From Pantoea sp. Cy-639 (GTDB taxonomy: Bacteria > Pseudomonadota > Gammaproteobacteria > Pseudomonadales > Pseudomonadaceae), in contig NZ_VWXI01000002.1 in assembly GCF_011752525.1 (NCBI RefSeq), forward strand, positions 124,001 to 188,000: a DNA stretch of 64,000 bases. The letters are read 5' to 3'. The translations under genes and the position numbers were made by a program. This document shows positions 63,093 to 64,000 of the stretch, one piece after another. The notes under the pieces are model-generated. The model did not search any database, was not told where the DNA came from, and saw only the letters and a list, made by a program, of their open reading frames with translations. Numbering within the stretch: the stretch's first letter is position 1; the number at the start of each line of letters is the position of its first letter.

Positions 63093-64000
63093 ATGCCCCA
63101 CGACGCCTTCTGGCTACCCGCCAGCGAGCATTGCCGTCTGTACCTGCACCAATGGCTGCCGGCCACGCCGGTCAAGGCCGTGGTGCTGCTGGCCCATGGC
63201 ATGGCCGAGCATGCCGGGCGCTACCAGCGCCTGGGGCAGGCACTCAATGCCGCCGGATATGCCCTGCTGGCCCACGACCAGCGCGGTCACGGCCGTACCG
63301 CCGAACAGGGCGAGCTGGGCCTGTTCGCCCGCAGCAATGGCTGGAATGCCGTGGTCAACGACCTTGGCCTGCTGGCCCAGCACATCGGCCAGCAGTTCCC
63401 GGGCACGCCACTGTTCCTGTTCGGCCACAGCATGGGCAGCTACATCGCCCAGGCCTACCTGCTGCATCACAGCGCCAGCCTGCAGGGGGCGATCCTCAGC
63501 GGTTCGAATTTCCAGCCGGCGGCGTTGTACCGCGCGGCACGCCTGATTGCCCGCCTGGAAACCTGGCGCCAGGGCCCTGAAGGTAAAAGTGCGCTGATCG
63601 ACTGGCTGTCGTTCGGCTCGTTCAACAAGGCGTTCAAGCCCAACCGCACCGCCTTCGACTGGCTCAGCCGCGATCCTGCGCAAGTCGACGCCTATGTGGC
63701 CGACCCGCTGTGCGGCTTTCGCTGCAGCAACCAGTTGTGGCTCGACCTGCTGCAGGGGCTTGCGCAGATCAGCCAGGCGAAGAACCTGGCGCAGATCGAT
63801 CCGAACCTGCCAATGCTGGTGCTCGGTGGCGAATGTGATCCGGTGAGTGCCGGCAAGCGTCTCACCGATCTGGCCGTCGCCTTGCGCGCGACCGGCAACC
63901 GTCATGTACAGTTGCGCATCTACCCCGGTGCACGACATGAAGTGCTCAACGAAACCCATCGCGACGAGGTCACCGCCGACATCATCGCCTGGCTGGAGCA
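63093..64000 (+). CDS. Monoacylglycerol-lipase-like alpha/beta hydrolase, 3' end outside window
   Basis: An open frame runs from ATG 63093 to the window edge without a stop (302 codons visible). The lysophospholipase/monoglyceride-lipase pattern is clear: LLAHGMAEHAGRYQRLGQAL (oxyanion HG motif), AHDQRGHGRT, the nucleophile elbow FGHSMGS with Ser at about residue 116, the acid in GGECDPVS and the catalytic His in YPGARHEVLNE. It probably releases fatty acids from glycerolipids. It is divergent from fadD2, whose product would activate those acids. Confidence 0.9.
   Translation, partial: MPHDAFWLPASEHCRLYLHQWLPATPVKAVVLLAHGMAEHAGRYQRLGQALNAAGYALLAHDQRGHGRTAEQGELGLFARSNGWNAVVNDLGLLAQHIGQQFPGTPLFLFGHSMGSYIAQAYLLHHSASLQGAILSGSNFQPAALYRAARLIARLETWRQGPEGKSALIDWLSFGSFNKAFKPNRTAFDWLSRDPAQVDAYVADPLCGFRCSNQLWLDLLQGLAQISQAKNLAQIDPNLPMLVLGGECDPVSAGKRLTDLAVALRATGNRHVQLRIYPGARHEVLNETHRDEVTADIIAWLE

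Overview
The window is high-GC chromosomal DNA from a Pseudomonas of the P. putida group. The evidence is codon use, Pseudomonas-type REP palindromes between genes, and a gene order that I recognise from P. putida chromosomes: aer, LysR, gbuA, symporter, and later fabH-like, hrpA, puuA, puuB, fadD, fadD, lipase. It is mostly housekeeping and catabolic sequence. There is no phage, insertion sequence, CRISPR array, rRNA or tRNA that I can support.

Layout, 1-15 kb: the end of an OmpR-type response regulator, a Spy/CpxP-like periplasmic protein and a CpxA-like kinase form a probable Cpx-type envelope stress module, with a CpxR-box-like direct repeat in front of the periplasmic gene. There follow a nitroreductase, a TrkH potassium transporter, two AraC regulators, an LpxH-like phosphoesterase, a DMT transporter, a selenoprotein-W-like protein, a PlpD-type secreted patatin, a MarR regulator, RecQ, YecA-like and YbaN-like proteins.

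15-27 kb: a self-contained adhesin locus. A 2130-residue LapA-like adhesin (retention module, a putative LapG cleavage site, four 244-residue repeats, a vWFA domain, RTX repeats and a type I secretion signal) is divergent from its own TolC, ABC and HlyD exporter genes. The shared 485-bp AT-rich region carries a FleQ-box-like palindrome. This is the most interesting system in the window. It looks like a c-di-GMP-controlled biofilm adhesin, although no lapD or lapG lies nearby.

27-43 kb: a DTW-domain tRNA enzyme, the aerotaxis receptor Aer, a guanidinobutyrase operon (LysR / gbuA / Na+ symporter) with a dyad operator, and a 42-residue PA1414-like microprotein behind an Anr-like box. A LysR/MFS pair, a DMT transporter and a DUF2513 protein come next. 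They are followed by a degraded BrnT-BrnA toxin-antitoxin locus with an intact palindromic operator, a DEAD-box helicase, a YbdG-like channel, another DMT transporter and an azoreductase.

43-64 kb: a LysR, hydrolase and PpiA cluster, an ABC exporter, a GNAT/DUF482 protein, a Porin_5-type porin, a FabH-like condensing enzyme, HrpA, gamma-glutamylputrescine synthetase and oxidase for polyamine catabolism, two tandem FadD acyl-CoA synthetases, and a monoacylglycerol-lipase-like hydrolase cut by the window end. The FadD pair, lipase and FabH-like enzyme suggest a fatty-acid uptake and re-use neighbourhood.
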